NCBI GenBank assembly: GCA_963826505.1
Contig: CAWGXG010000007.1
Coordinates: 434,001-498,000, forward strand
DNA from: CAWGXG01 sp963826505
Lineage (GTDB): Bacteria; Chloroflexota; Anaerolineae; Aggregatilineales; Aggregatilineaceae
DNA: 64,000 nucleotides
Reading direction: 5' to 3'
The position numbers and the translations under genes are program-made. The notes beneath the pieces are model-generated. The model was not told the origin of the DNA and searched no databases. It saw only the letters and a list, made by a program, of their open reading frames with translations. Positions 9,656 through 17,014 of the stretch are shown here, piece by piece (position 1 is the stretch's first letter; every line of letters begins with the position of its first letter).

Positions 9656-10033
9656 ATGGCTAAAATACTCATTGCAGAGGACGAGCGCGACATCCGCGAT
9701 CTGATTGAGTTCACATTGAAGTACGCCGGTCACGAGGTGATCAAGGCCTCCAATGGAGCCGAGGCCGTTGAGCTGGCCCCGACGGTCAAGCCCGATATGA
9801 TCTTGCTGGATGTACGCATGCCGCGCATGACCGGGTACGAAGCCTGCCGTACCATCAAGTCGATGGACGCTATGAAGGACATCCCGATAATTTTCCTGTC
9901 GGCGAAGGGCCAGCAGTCCGAAATGGAATCGGGCATGGACGCGGGCGCTTACGACTACATTCTCAAGCCCTTCGCGCCCGACGAACTGAACAAACGCGTG
10001 AAGGAAATACTCGCCCGCTTCAACATCACTTGA
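9656..10033 (+). CDS. Single-domain response regulator (CheY/DivK-like)
   Basis: A stand-alone receiver domain of 125 residues with no output domain. The acidic pocket is Glu8/Asp9, the phosphoacceptor is Asp52 (LLDVRMP), the switch Ser is Ser82 (FLSAKG) and the conserved Lys is Lys104 (LKPF). It lies 21 bases after the kinase transmitter on the same strand, so it is almost certainly co-transcribed and is the likely phosphate acceptor. With no DNA-binding domain it should signal by protein contact or act as a phosphorelay shuttle. ATG 9656 gives a full-length receiver (MAKILIAEDE). Confidence 0.9.
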   Translation: MAKILIAEDERDIRDLIEFTLKYAGHEVIKASNGAEAVELAPTVKPDMILLDVRMPRMTGYEACRTIKSMDAMKDIPIIFLSAKGQQSEMESGMDAGAYDYILKPFAPDELNKRVKEILARFNIT

Positions 10034-10104
10034 GGGCGGATCCAATTGTTTGTGCTGCGGGGCGGCGCGCGTCGCTCGCTCGCTAGATCACTGTGGAATT
10101 CGGC

Positions 10105-11280
10105 ATGAGCGCAATCACGATCGACGACGATCTGGTTCACTACGAAGTCCTGGGCCGTGGACGCCCAGTGATTTTGCTGCACGGCTGGCTGGGGTCCTGG
10201 CGTTATTGGGTGCCGGTCATGCAGCAGTTGAGCATGAAATACCGGACCTACGCCATCGATCTGTGGGGGTTCGGGGATTCGGGGCGTGACGCGAATCGCT
10301 ACGATTTCAACACGCAGGTGGCGCTGCTCGAACAGTTCATGGAACGCATGGGTATTGCCAAGGCCGCGCTGATCGGGCATGACCTGGGGGCGGCTGTGGT
10401 CGCCCAGTTCGCCGCCGCCCATCCCGACCGCGTGCCGCGTCTGATGGCGGTCTGCCCGCCGCTGTTCTTCATGGCGCCCAAATCGCAACCACTCACCGCC
10501 AATCCTGCCCCCGCGTTGCCGTCGCCTGCCACCACGCCAACGGGGTCACCGCCGCCCGCGCCGCCCGGCAAACCGGGTGTGCCCGTCAATCCCGAGGCGG
10601 AAACGATGCCCTGGCGCACCGACGAAATGCGCGCTCGTATCGCGGCTTCCGCAGAAGAACGCGCCAAAGAACTGGGCGAGGCCCGTCTGGCCGAGGTGCT
10701 GCCCAAGTCCCCGCGCGACGCGGCTATTCCGCCCACCAACCAACCTTCGCGTGAGATCAAAACGACCGACGAGAAGCCCACACCGCCGCCGCCCGATCCA
10801 CTGCCTGCCGTCCCCCCTATGCCACGCGCGGACTACGTGCCGGAATCTTCGATTCAGCAGGCGAACCCGCTCAAGAATTATCTCGAAACGGTCGATCGCT
10901 TTGAACTGCTCAAACGGCATGTTGAAGTGGGGCCCGACCAGGACAAGCTGCGGGTAGAAGTGGAAAAAACGGATCCGTTAGCCTTTTCGATCAGCGTGGA
11001 TGCCTTCACCAACGTGGATACGCTGCGCGATCTGCGCGGGGTCAGCATGCCGACCGTAGCCGTGTACGGCGCGAACGATACCTTTGTGCCGCCGCCGGAT
11101 GACCGCATGATCGCCACATTGAACCGGCCCGCGTTTCACGCGCTGCCGCTCAAGGACGCGCACCATTTCCCCATGCTGGAAAACATCGCCGGGTTTTCGC
11201 GCCTGCTGATGGATTTCCTCGAAGCGCCAGATGTGACCAAGCTCGAAATCAAGGATCAGTGGGTGCGGCGCGTGCGCTGA
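10105..11280 (+). CDS. Alpha/beta hydrolase with Pro-rich insertion
   Basis: The N-terminal half is a clear alpha/beta hydrolase: oxyanion-hole motif LHGWLGS, then a nucleophile elbow GHDLGAA with Asp93 as candidate nucleophile, as in epoxide hydrolases and haloalkane or haloacetate dehalogenases. The C-terminal part has a strand-turn PTVAVYGANDTFVPPP and the likely catalytic His in DAHHFPMLEN. Where the helical cap normally sits there are ~115 residues rich in Pro, Ala and Thr (about 134-250), probably disordered. ATG 10105 (MSAITIDDD) fits the family start; a GTG at 10093 is possible. The substrate is unknown. It follows the receiver gene by ~70 bases and may share its transcript. Confidence 0.8.
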   Translation: MSAITIDDDLVHYEVLGRGRPVILLHGWLGSWRYWVPVMQQLSMKYRTYAIDLWGFGDSGRDANRYDFNTQVALLEQFMERMGIAKAALIGHDLGAAVVAQFAAAHPDRVPRLMAVCPPLFFMAPKSQPLTANPAPALPSPATTPTGSPPPAPPGKPGVPVNPEAETMPWRTDEMRARIAASAEERAKELGEARLAEVLPKSPRDAAIPPTNQPSREIKTTDEKPTPPPPDPLPAVPPMPRADYVPESSIQQANPLKNYLETVDRFELLKRHVEVGPDQDKLRVEVEKTDPLAFSISVDAFTNVDTLRDLRGVSMPTVAVYGANDTFVPPPDDRMIATLNRPAFHALPLKDAHHFPMLENIAGFSRLLMDFLEAPDVTKLEIKDQWVRRVR

Positions 11281-11325
11281 CCGTCACGAACAACACACCG
11301 CGCCCCGCGCGCGTCCTACGTGCCG

Positions 11326-11556
11326 TTACATCCCCGGCAAGTTCAGCTCGGCGGGCGGTGGTGCGCCGTCCGGCCACAGTTTAGTCCCCTGCGGTCCCAG
11401 ATTCACCGGCACGGGCTGGCCCGAAGTGCGGAGTTGGTGACGCGCGCAGGTATGGTAATCGCCTTCACAATACGCCATGCGATAGACCACCTCGGACATA
11501 CGGCTGAAATATCTGAAGATCGGGCAACCTTCGATGAAATTGCATTTCTGGGCCAT
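11326..11556 (-). CDS. Small Cys-containing protein, function unknown
   Basis: A 76-residue protein with four Cys: KCNFIEGCPIF at the start (C-x5-C) and YCEGDYHTCARHQL in the middle (C-x6-C), followed by GQPVPVNLGPQG. The paired spacing suggests a metal or Fe-S site, or a redox-active fold. I recall similar short proteins beside signalling genes but cannot name the family. A good ribosome binding site (AGAGGAAAGGG) precedes ATG 11556. The gene is convergent with the hydrolase gene and divergent from the thiamine operon. Confidence 0.7.
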   Translation of the reverse strand: MAQKCNFIEGCPIFRYFSRMSEVVYRMAYCEGDYHTCARHQLRTSGQPVPVNLGPQGTKLWPDGAPPPAELNLPGM

Positions 11557-11821
11557 AAAATTTCCCTTTCCTCTAGCTATCTCTTACCCCTATAGGAACA
11601 ATTATATAGTGAAATGTGACGGTGGATGAAATTCTTCACAAATAATTCGTGCCAGTACAGACAAGCGATGTTTCCCGCCTGTGGTGGACCTGTTCGTCGC
11701 CTTAATCGCATGACTCCACGTGGCCAGACGTGCCCAGATCTGTTACACTCTGGCATAGAAACGCGCGCGATTAGACCGATCGATTTATAGTGATCGGCGA
11801 GCGTTTTCACAGGTCGATACG

Positions 11822-11925
11822 CACGGGGGAGCTTGGGTGAGCCAGGCTGAGAGGTGCGTCCTTTTCACGACGCCGACCCCATGAAACCTGATCCGGGTAA
11901 TGCCGGCGTAGGGAGCTGCGGGTGC
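11822..11925 (+). promoter_or_regulatory. TPP riboswitch (THI element)
   Basis: The conserved TPP aptamer elements appear in order: GGGGAGC at the 5' P1 strand, GGTGAGCCAGGCTGAGAGG (the CUGAGA core), ACCCCATGAAACCTGATC and GGGTAATGCCGGCGTAGGGAGC (its last 20 bases form the 3' core). The aptamer sits just upstream of a terminator hairpin and of thiamine pyrophosphokinase, matching its known role of repressing thiamine genes when TPP is abundant. Confidence 0.95.
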
Positions 11926-11942
11926 GGTACACAGCTAGTCCA

Positions 11943-11972
11943 ACACTCCCTGCCCGGCGGGGAGTGTTTTTT
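11943..11972 (+). terminator. Riboswitch terminator overlapping the RBS
   Basis: An 8-bp stem (ACACTCCC with GGGAGTGT) is followed by TTTTT that runs directly into the ATG at 11973. The 3' strand contains GGGGAG, the only plausible ribosome binding site, about 8 bases before the start. The hairpin could therefore both terminate transcription and hide the ribosome binding site. Confidence 0.85.
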
Positions 11973-12644
11973 ATGGCGGACGAAAGCAACACGCGGCGCG
12001 CCCTGGTCTTCGCCAACGGAGAATTGAACCCCGGCCCCGCCGTGACGCAGGCGCTCAGTTTCGCGCCGCAAGCCATGGTCGTCGCGGCGGATGGTGGTGC
12101 GCGGCTGGCGCGCGCCTGCGGAGTCACACCGCAGCTTGTTGTCGGCGATATGGATTCGCTCAGCGCGGCAGAACTGGACAATCTGCGCGCGGCTGGCAGC
12201 GAAATCGTACGCTTCCCCCCTGCAAAAGACGAAACCGACCTGGAACTGGCTCTGATCGCGGCAGTCGAGCGCGGCGCTACATGGCTGCGCGTGCTCGGTG
12301 CCTTGGGCGACCGCATCGACCAGACGCTGGCCAATATCGAACTGCTGGCGCTGCCCGCCCTGGCGGGCCGTGATGCCCGCCTGGTCAGCGGGTCGCAGAC
12401 CCTGTGGCGGATCGATCCCGGCGATCATGCCCTGGACGGCGATCCTGGCGACACCATTTCGCTGATTCCGCTGGGGGGTGACGCGATCGGCGTGCGGACG
12501 ACACGCCTGGTCTACCCTCTGCAAGACGAAACGCTGTACGTTGGTCCGGCGCGCGGGGTCAGCAACGTGATCGCGGAATCCGGCGCGCGGGTGACGCTGG
12601 CCGCCGGTACCTTGATCGTGGTCCATACGCCGGGCCGCGCCTAG
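11973..12644 (+). CDS. thiN: Thiamine pyrophosphokinase
   Basis: Transfers pyrophosphate from ATP to thiamine to give TPP. Family signatures are present: VAADGGARLA, the metal-binding VVGDMDSL, the KDETDLELAL acidic cluster and LGALGDRIDQTLANIELL. The 223 residues are a normal length for bacterial thiamine pyrophosphokinase. ATG 11973 (MADESN) is chosen because GGGGAG lies 8 bases upstream. A longer frame from GTG 11922 would start inside the riboswitch region and is unlikely. It heads a three-gene thiamine unit controlled by the TPP riboswitch, so the enzyme that makes TPP is repressed by its own product. Confidence 0.92.
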   Translation: MADESNTRRALVFANGELNPGPAVTQALSFAPQAMVVAADGGARLARACGVTPQLVVGDMDSLSAAELDNLRAAGSEIVRFPPAKDETDLELALIAAVERGATWLRVLGALGDRIDQTLANIELLALPALAGRDARLVSGSQTLWRIDPGDHALDGDPGDTISLIPLGGDAIGVRTTRLVYPLQDETLYVGPARGVSNVIAESGARVTLAAGTLIVVHTPGRA

Positions 12645-12659
12645 AGAAACGAGCACGGT

Positions 12660-13532
12660 GTGAATCCTTCAACTTCCGATCGGCCTGGGTTGTCGCGTGT
12701 GGCGCAACTCCCTGCGGTGCTGGATGCCGGGCGCGCGCTGGCGCTCACCGTCGTCACGGCGCTGGTCCTGGGATTCTTCTCGGCGGGCGTGGCGCAGCTT
12801 GTGCGCGAAGCTCGCGCGGCGGGCAACCTGACGCTGCACGACCTGTTCCCCACTCCCGGCGAGATTCGCGCGGCGTGGGACCAATACCACACCCTGCTGC
12901 TGACTCAGCACATCCCGGTCACGCTGTGGGAAACGCTGGCCGGGCTGTCGATCGCGATCGTGCTGGGCGTAATGATCGCCGCGCTGATGGATTTCTCGCC
13001 GCTGCTGCGCTGGGTGCTGTACCCGCTGCTGGTCATCTCGCAGACGGTGCCGATTTTCGCGATCGCGATCCTGCTGATCCTGATCTTCGGATTCGGCAGT
13101 GGTCCGAAAATCACGGTCGTCGTGCTGTTCTGCTTCTTCCCGGTGGCGCTCAACACCTTCAGCGGGCTGCAATCCTCCGACCCGGAGCTGCTCTCGCTGC
13201 TGCGCGCCATGGGCGCGAACGCGCGGCAGGTCTGGCTGAAAGCGCGGCTGCCCGCCGCCATGCCGTCTTTCTTCAGCGGGCTGCGCATCGCGGCGACCTA
13301 CAGCGTCGTGGGCGCGATCTTCGGGGAATACATCACCGCTCAGCGCGGGTTAGGCGTGTTCCTCAAACGGTCGTACAGCAGTTTCCGGCTCGATCAAGCC
13401 TACCTCGCCATCCTGTTGACGGCGCTGCTCAGCCTGCTGCTGGTGGCGCTGGTGAGCCTGGTCGAGCGGCTGGCGCTGCGCTGGTATTACACCTCGCGGC
13501 GGCGGTCGTGGCGCGGACCGGGCATTTATTGA
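12660..13532 (+). CDS. thiX: ABC permease, thiamine-precursor uptake (ThiX type)
   Basis: A 290-residue membrane protein of the BPD_transp_1 family, with about six hydrophobic helices and the EAA loop (RAMGANARQVWLKARLP) that contacts the ATPase. It resembles permeases of the SsuC/TauC/ThiX group. It starts with GTG 15 bases after the kinase stop and is followed by a ThiY-like binding protein, so the whole unit is under the riboswitch. ThiXYZ importers carry pyrimidine precursors of thiamine. No ATPase gene is present in the unit, so the nucleotide-binding subunit must come from elsewhere. The substrate is inferred from context. Confidence 0.85.
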   Translation: MNPSTSDRPGLSRVAQLPAVLDAGRALALTVVTALVLGFFSAGVAQLVREARAAGNLTLHDLFPTPGEIRAAWDQYHTLLLTQHIPVTLWETLAGLSIAIVLGVMIAALMDFSPLLRWVLYPLLVISQTVPIFAIAILLILIFGFGSGPKITVVVLFCFFPVALNTFSGLQSSDPELLSLLRAMGANARQVWLKARLPAAMPSFFSGLRIAATYSVVGAIFGEYITAQRGLGVFLKRSYSSFRLDQAYLAILLTALLSLLLVALVSLVERLALRWYYTSRRRSWRGPGIY

Positions 13533-13596
13533 GCGCCAGATCGGCACGCATAACGATGAATCGTTCTTCAATTTTCACGGAAGGATTGCTCACCCA

Positions 13597-14649
13597 ATGA
13601 ACACGAAATTTCTAAGCTTGACTCTGATCCTCGTGCTGCTCGGTGCCGCACTGAGCGCGCCCGTCCAGGCGCAGGACGGCGGGACCGCCGATCCCCTGGG
13701 CGGCGCAACCAGTTTCGCCAAGGCTGACGCACGCACATCAGTCACGCTCATCCTTGATTGGACGCCCAATACCAACCACACCGGGTTTTACGTCGCCCAG
13801 GCACTCGGTTATTTCGACGAGGCGAACCTCGACGTCTCGATTCAGGAACCCACCGATCTGCTGGTCGAGGCGGTAGTCAACAGCGGCGCGGCCCAGTTTG
13901 GCGTCAGCTACCAGGAATTCGCCACATATGCTATCGCGGATGGCACACCCATCGTTTCGCTGGCGGCCATCATCCAGCACAATACGTCCGGCTTCGTGAC
14001 TCTGCACGACCAGCACCCGGTCAGCCGCCCCGCCGATCTGGCCGGGCTGCGTTATGGCGGCTTCGGTCAGCCAGACCTGGAAAAGGCGATCATCAACACG
14101 CTGCTGACTTGTGACGGGGCCCAGCCGGACACGTTCGACTATGTCGACATCGGCTATGTCGATCCGTTCCAGTTGATGGAGCGCGGTCGCATTGATTTCG
14201 CCTGGATTTACTACGCGTGGTCTGGCATCGAAGGCGAGCAGAGCGGCCTGTCACTGGATCGCCTGATGCTGATGGATCACTTCGACTGCATCCCCGACTA
14301 CTACACGCCGATTCTGATCACCAGCCAGGACATGATCGACCAGAGTCCCGACGTGGTAGCGGCTTTCGTGCAGGCGACGGCGCGCGGCTTCGCGTACGCG
14401 ATCGAGCACCCGTCCGAGGCGGCCGATCTATTGGCCGCCGCCGCGCCCGAAGTCGATTCCGACCTGATCCACACCAGCGCCGACTGGCTGGCGTCGCAGT
14501 ACCAGGCTGACGCACCGCGCTGGGGCCAGCAGCAGCCCGAAATCTGGCAGGGCTTCACCGATTTCCTGGTGCAGAACGGGATTCTGGCGGAGCCGCTCGA
14601 CATGTCGGGCGCGTTCACGAACGATTTTCTGCCGGGGACGGTGGAGTAA
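13597..14649 (+). CDS. thiY: ABC substrate-binding protein, NMT1/ThiY type
   Basis: A 350-residue secreted protein. The signal peptide (LTLILVLLGAALSAPVQAQ) has no lipobox, so it is probably cleaved by signal peptidase I after QA-Q. The mature domain opens with the NMT1/THI5 hallmark LDWTPNTNHTGFYVAQALGY, typical of binding proteins for formylaminopyrimidine or HMP-type thiamine precursors. Other family blocks are YGGFGQPDLEKAII and a central MERGRIDFAWIYYAWSG. GGAAGGA lies 11 bases before ATG 13597. It is the last gene of the riboswitch unit and ends before a strong hairpin. How it is held at the surface of a Chloroflexota cell is unclear. Confidence 0.88.
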   Translation: MNTKFLSLTLILVLLGAALSAPVQAQDGGTADPLGGATSFAKADARTSVTLILDWTPNTNHTGFYVAQALGYFDEANLDVSIQEPTDLLVEAVVNSGAAQFGVSYQEFATYAIADGTPIVSLAAIIQHNTSGFVTLHDQHPVSRPADLAGLRYGGFGQPDLEKAIINTLLTCDGAQPDTFDYVDIGYVDPFQLMERGRIDFAWIYYAWSGIEGEQSGLSLDRLMLMDHFDCIPDYYTPILITSQDMIDQSPDVVAAFVQATARGFAYAIEHPSEAADLLAAAAPEVDSDLIHTSADWLASQYQADAPRWGQQQPEIWQGFTDFLVQNGILAEPLDMSGAFTNDFLPGTVE

Positions 14650-14701
14650 GAGCGCGGAAGAACTTTCTCCACAGAAAATCACAGAGGGTTGAAGCGAGAA
14701 A

Positions 14702-14743
14702 AACAGGGCAAAACAAGGTTTTTCACCTGTGTTTTGCCCTGTT
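14702..14743. terminator. Bidirectional terminator
   Basis: A perfect 14-bp inverted repeat (AACAGGGCAAAACA / TGTTTTGCCCTGTT) lies between two convergent genes, with T-rich sequence on both sides. It should end both the thiamine transcript and the minus-strand SH3b gene. Confidence 0.85.
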
Positions 14744-14791
14744 CTGTGTCCTCCCTATTTCTCAGTAGACCTCTGAGGGACGCTTTGCCGC

Positions 14792-16570
14792 CTATTGCCC
14801 GAGCATGGGCAGCGTGGACGACATCAGCGCTGTCATGACCGGGTTCGTGCTCGGATCGCAGTCAGCGGGCACAATGCCCGGTCGCACTGCCAGCGAAGGC
14901 TCGGACGGCTCGATCGCGTTCCAGGTCATGCGCGCCAGCTCGGCGATAATGGGCGCGGACGTGTCGAACTCCAGCCAGTCACGCGCGTACAGCACGCCCA
15001 CGAACACGAACGGCGCATCCGGCCCGATCACAATGGCCGCATCGCCGTGCGTATCCCCGATCCAGCCGTGCTTGTGCATCACGCGCGTGCCCACCGGGAC
15101 GCCCGCCTCCACAAACACGTTGATCGTGTCCGCGTCCATGGCATACAGCATTTTGCGGCATTCCTGCGCGTCGAAGTCATTGGGGAAGCGCTCGATCAGC
15201 AGGCCGCTTTGCGTCGCCGCGCACTGGTAGATACTGGCCAGCAAAAAGCCGAGATCCTTCGGTTCGATCTGGTTGTAGTTGTCGGGCTGCGCGCTAACCT
15301 GATCGGCCCCGGTGGTGATCGTGCCAGTGCCGGGAATCGGCGTGGAATCCGGAACGAGCACGAACTGGCGCGTGATGAACGACCCATTTAATCCCAGGGC
15401 TTGCAGCATAGCGGTCGTGATCGAGGCCCCGCGCAGGGCGTCCCCGTCACCGATCATCGCCAGCACGTTGTTAGACGAAATATTCTCGCTGCACATCATC
15501 ATTTCCGCGACCGAATAGGCGTCGTTATAGGTCAGCGGCCCGCTGTGATGCTGGAAAAACGCCGTCAGGATCGGGATCTTGGTCAGGCTCATGCCGCTGT
15601 AGGCGACTCCGTCGTTCAGGGTGAAGGTATCGCCCGATTTGAGGTCCATCACGAAGACGGACGCCATCTGCTCGGAGTACGGCGCGAAGCCCTGGTCCAG
15701 CAGGTAATTGAGCATATCCTTGCCTAACGTGGACGCCAGCCGCCCCGGCGCCAGCGGTCCCGTCCAGGGCGCGCCGCTGACGACGACCGCGTCCGGCGTG
15801 GGGGTCAGCGTAGGGTATGAAAACTGGCTGGCAGTGGTGACGGGGGTGTTGGTCAGGTCGCCGGTAATGGTCACGATGTCCTGATAGATCCATCCGCTGC
15901 CGGTCGGTGAATTGTCCAGGGCAATGCGCACCCAGGGCACCAGTGCGTGCAGCTCCAGAACGCGGTAGGATGCGCCCTCCGGTACTTTGGCGATGACCGG
16001 ATAGCTAAGGTCCGGCCCAAAGCGGACATTGGCCTCACCCAAGGTTGTCGCAATGGCCCCACCGACGGTGGGCGTCACTGAAGGGGCAACGGTTGCCGTG
16101 GCGGAAGGCGTCAGCGTGACGCTGACTCCGGCGGGCGGAGCCGCCAGCGTGAATGTGGCGGCGGGCGTATTGGCCGCGCGAAGAGCGGTTGGTGTGACGG
16201 TCGGATCAAAGTCGTTCACCACCGGCACCGCGCCCAGGCTGCCGCTCACGGTGACGAGCTCCTGATAGACCCAGGCTTCAACCCCACCAGTTTCCGGCAC
16301 ATCCAAACGCAGCCAGGGCACCAGGCTGTGCCGCGCCAAGACACGGTAGCGCGTCCCGGCGGCGATCTCGCCCACGACCGGGTAATCGATACCCGGCCCG
16401 CCCCGTAGATTGGCCTGCCCGACAGCCTCCGCGTAGACCTCCGGGAGGGGGGTTCCCTGCTGGCGCGGCCCGGATGCGCCGCTGACACGCACGCCCACTG
16501 CCCACACGCCGGCCAACGCGGCCAGTGCCACCACGAGCACGATCATTGGTTGAGATATACGCTGAGCCAT
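14792..16570 (-). CDS. SH3b-SH3b-beta-lactamase-fold serine hydrolase
   Basis: A 592-residue secreted protein. An N-terminal hydrophobic helix (MIVLVVALAALAGVWAVGV) is followed by two bacterial SH3 domains, each with the NLRGGP / NVRFGP pattern and a closing GWIYQDIVTI-type strand, separated by a Thr/Pro/Val linker. The C-terminal half is a class A beta-lactamase/PBP-like serine hydrolase: SLTK as the SxxK motif, ENISSNN at the SDN position and KHGW at the KTG position. The SH3b domains probably bind cell-wall material. True resistance activity is uncertain because KTG is altered. ATG 16570 (MAQRISQ) has GGGAAAAGCTT before it; the longer frame to 16714 overlaps a tRNA gene and is rejected. 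Confidence 0.8.
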   Translation of the reverse strand: MAQRISQPMIVLVVALAALAGVWAVGVRVSGASGPRQQGTPLPEVYAEAVGQANLRGGPGIDYPVVGEIAAGTRYRVLARHSLVPWLRLDVPETGGVEAWVYQELVTVSGSLGAVPVVNDFDPTVTPTALRAANTPAATFTLAAPPAGVSVTLTPSATATVAPSVTPTVGGAIATTLGEANVRFGPDLSYPVIAKVPEGASYRVLELHALVPWVRIALDNSPTGSGWIYQDIVTITGDLTNTPVTTASQFSYPTLTPTPDAVVVSGAPWTGPLAPGRLASTLGKDMLNYLLDQGFAPYSEQMASVFVMDLKSGDTFTLNDGVAYSGMSLTKIPILTAFFQHHSGPLTYNDAYSVAEMMMCSENISSNNVLAMIGDGDALRGASITTAMLQALGLNGSFITRQFVLVPDSTPIPGTGTITTGADQVSAQPDNYNQIEPKDLGFLLASIYQCAATQSGLLIERFPNDFDAQECRKMLYAMDADTINVFVEAGVPVGTRVMHKHGWIGDTHGDAAIVIGPDAPFVFVGVLYARDWLEFDTSAPIIAELARMTWNAIEPSEPSLAVRPGIVPADCDPSTNPVMTALMSSTLPMLGQ

Positions 16571-16687
16571 AAGCTTTTCCCGTTGAAGTGGCGACGGTTG
16601 CACCCTGCGTGCAGCCCGCGCAGCCCGGTAACACAAACAAAAGGAGCGATCGCGCTGAACACGCCGATCGCCCCCCGAACAACCAGG

Positions 16688-16759
16688 TGAGCGTGGGGGG
16701 ACTCGAACCCTCAACCAATGGCTTAAAAGGCCACTGCTCTGCCATTGAGCTACACGCCC
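16688..16759 (-). tRNA. tRNA-Lys(TTT)
   Basis: A full cloverleaf on the minus strand: acceptor GGGCGTG/CACGCTC with one G-U pair, D arm GCTCAATGGCAGAGC, anticodon stem GTGGC/GCCAT with loop CTTTTAA (anticodon TTT) and T arm GAGGGTTCGAGTCCCCC. The discriminator is A, and CCA is not encoded. Confidence 0.95.
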
Positions 16760-16772
16760 CTAGTCTGGCGCT

Positions 16773-16800
16773 AGTATAGCATAAACTTGGAGCTTTTCAA
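16773..16800 (-). promoter_or_regulatory. Promoter of tRNA-Lys
   Basis: On the minus strand TTGAAA (16800-16795), a 16-base spacer and TATACT (16778-16773) form a sigma70-type promoter. Predicted transcription starts a few bases before the mature 5' end of the tRNA. Confidence 0.75.
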
Positions 16801-17014
16801 CGGCGGAATCTGGGTGATTGGGGCTGCGCGGGTCGCTCTCGTTCTCACCGGGAACGGCACGGCGCATTTATGCGCTTTGCACGAAATAGAATTACACCAA
16901 AACGGCAGACCGTAGTATTATAGATGCGCGCTGACCACCTGTACGCTGTCACGCATTGGGCGAAGTTCTTGTTTGGTTCGCTTTATAAGAAAAACAAGTT
17001 GAGGAGAAGAGTCA

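Noticed and set aside
16571..16714. N-terminal extension of the SH3b/beta-lactamase gene
   Set aside because: The added part overlaps a complete tRNA-Lys and is Arg/Cys-rich noise; MAQRISQ has a ribosome binding site and begins the signal helix.
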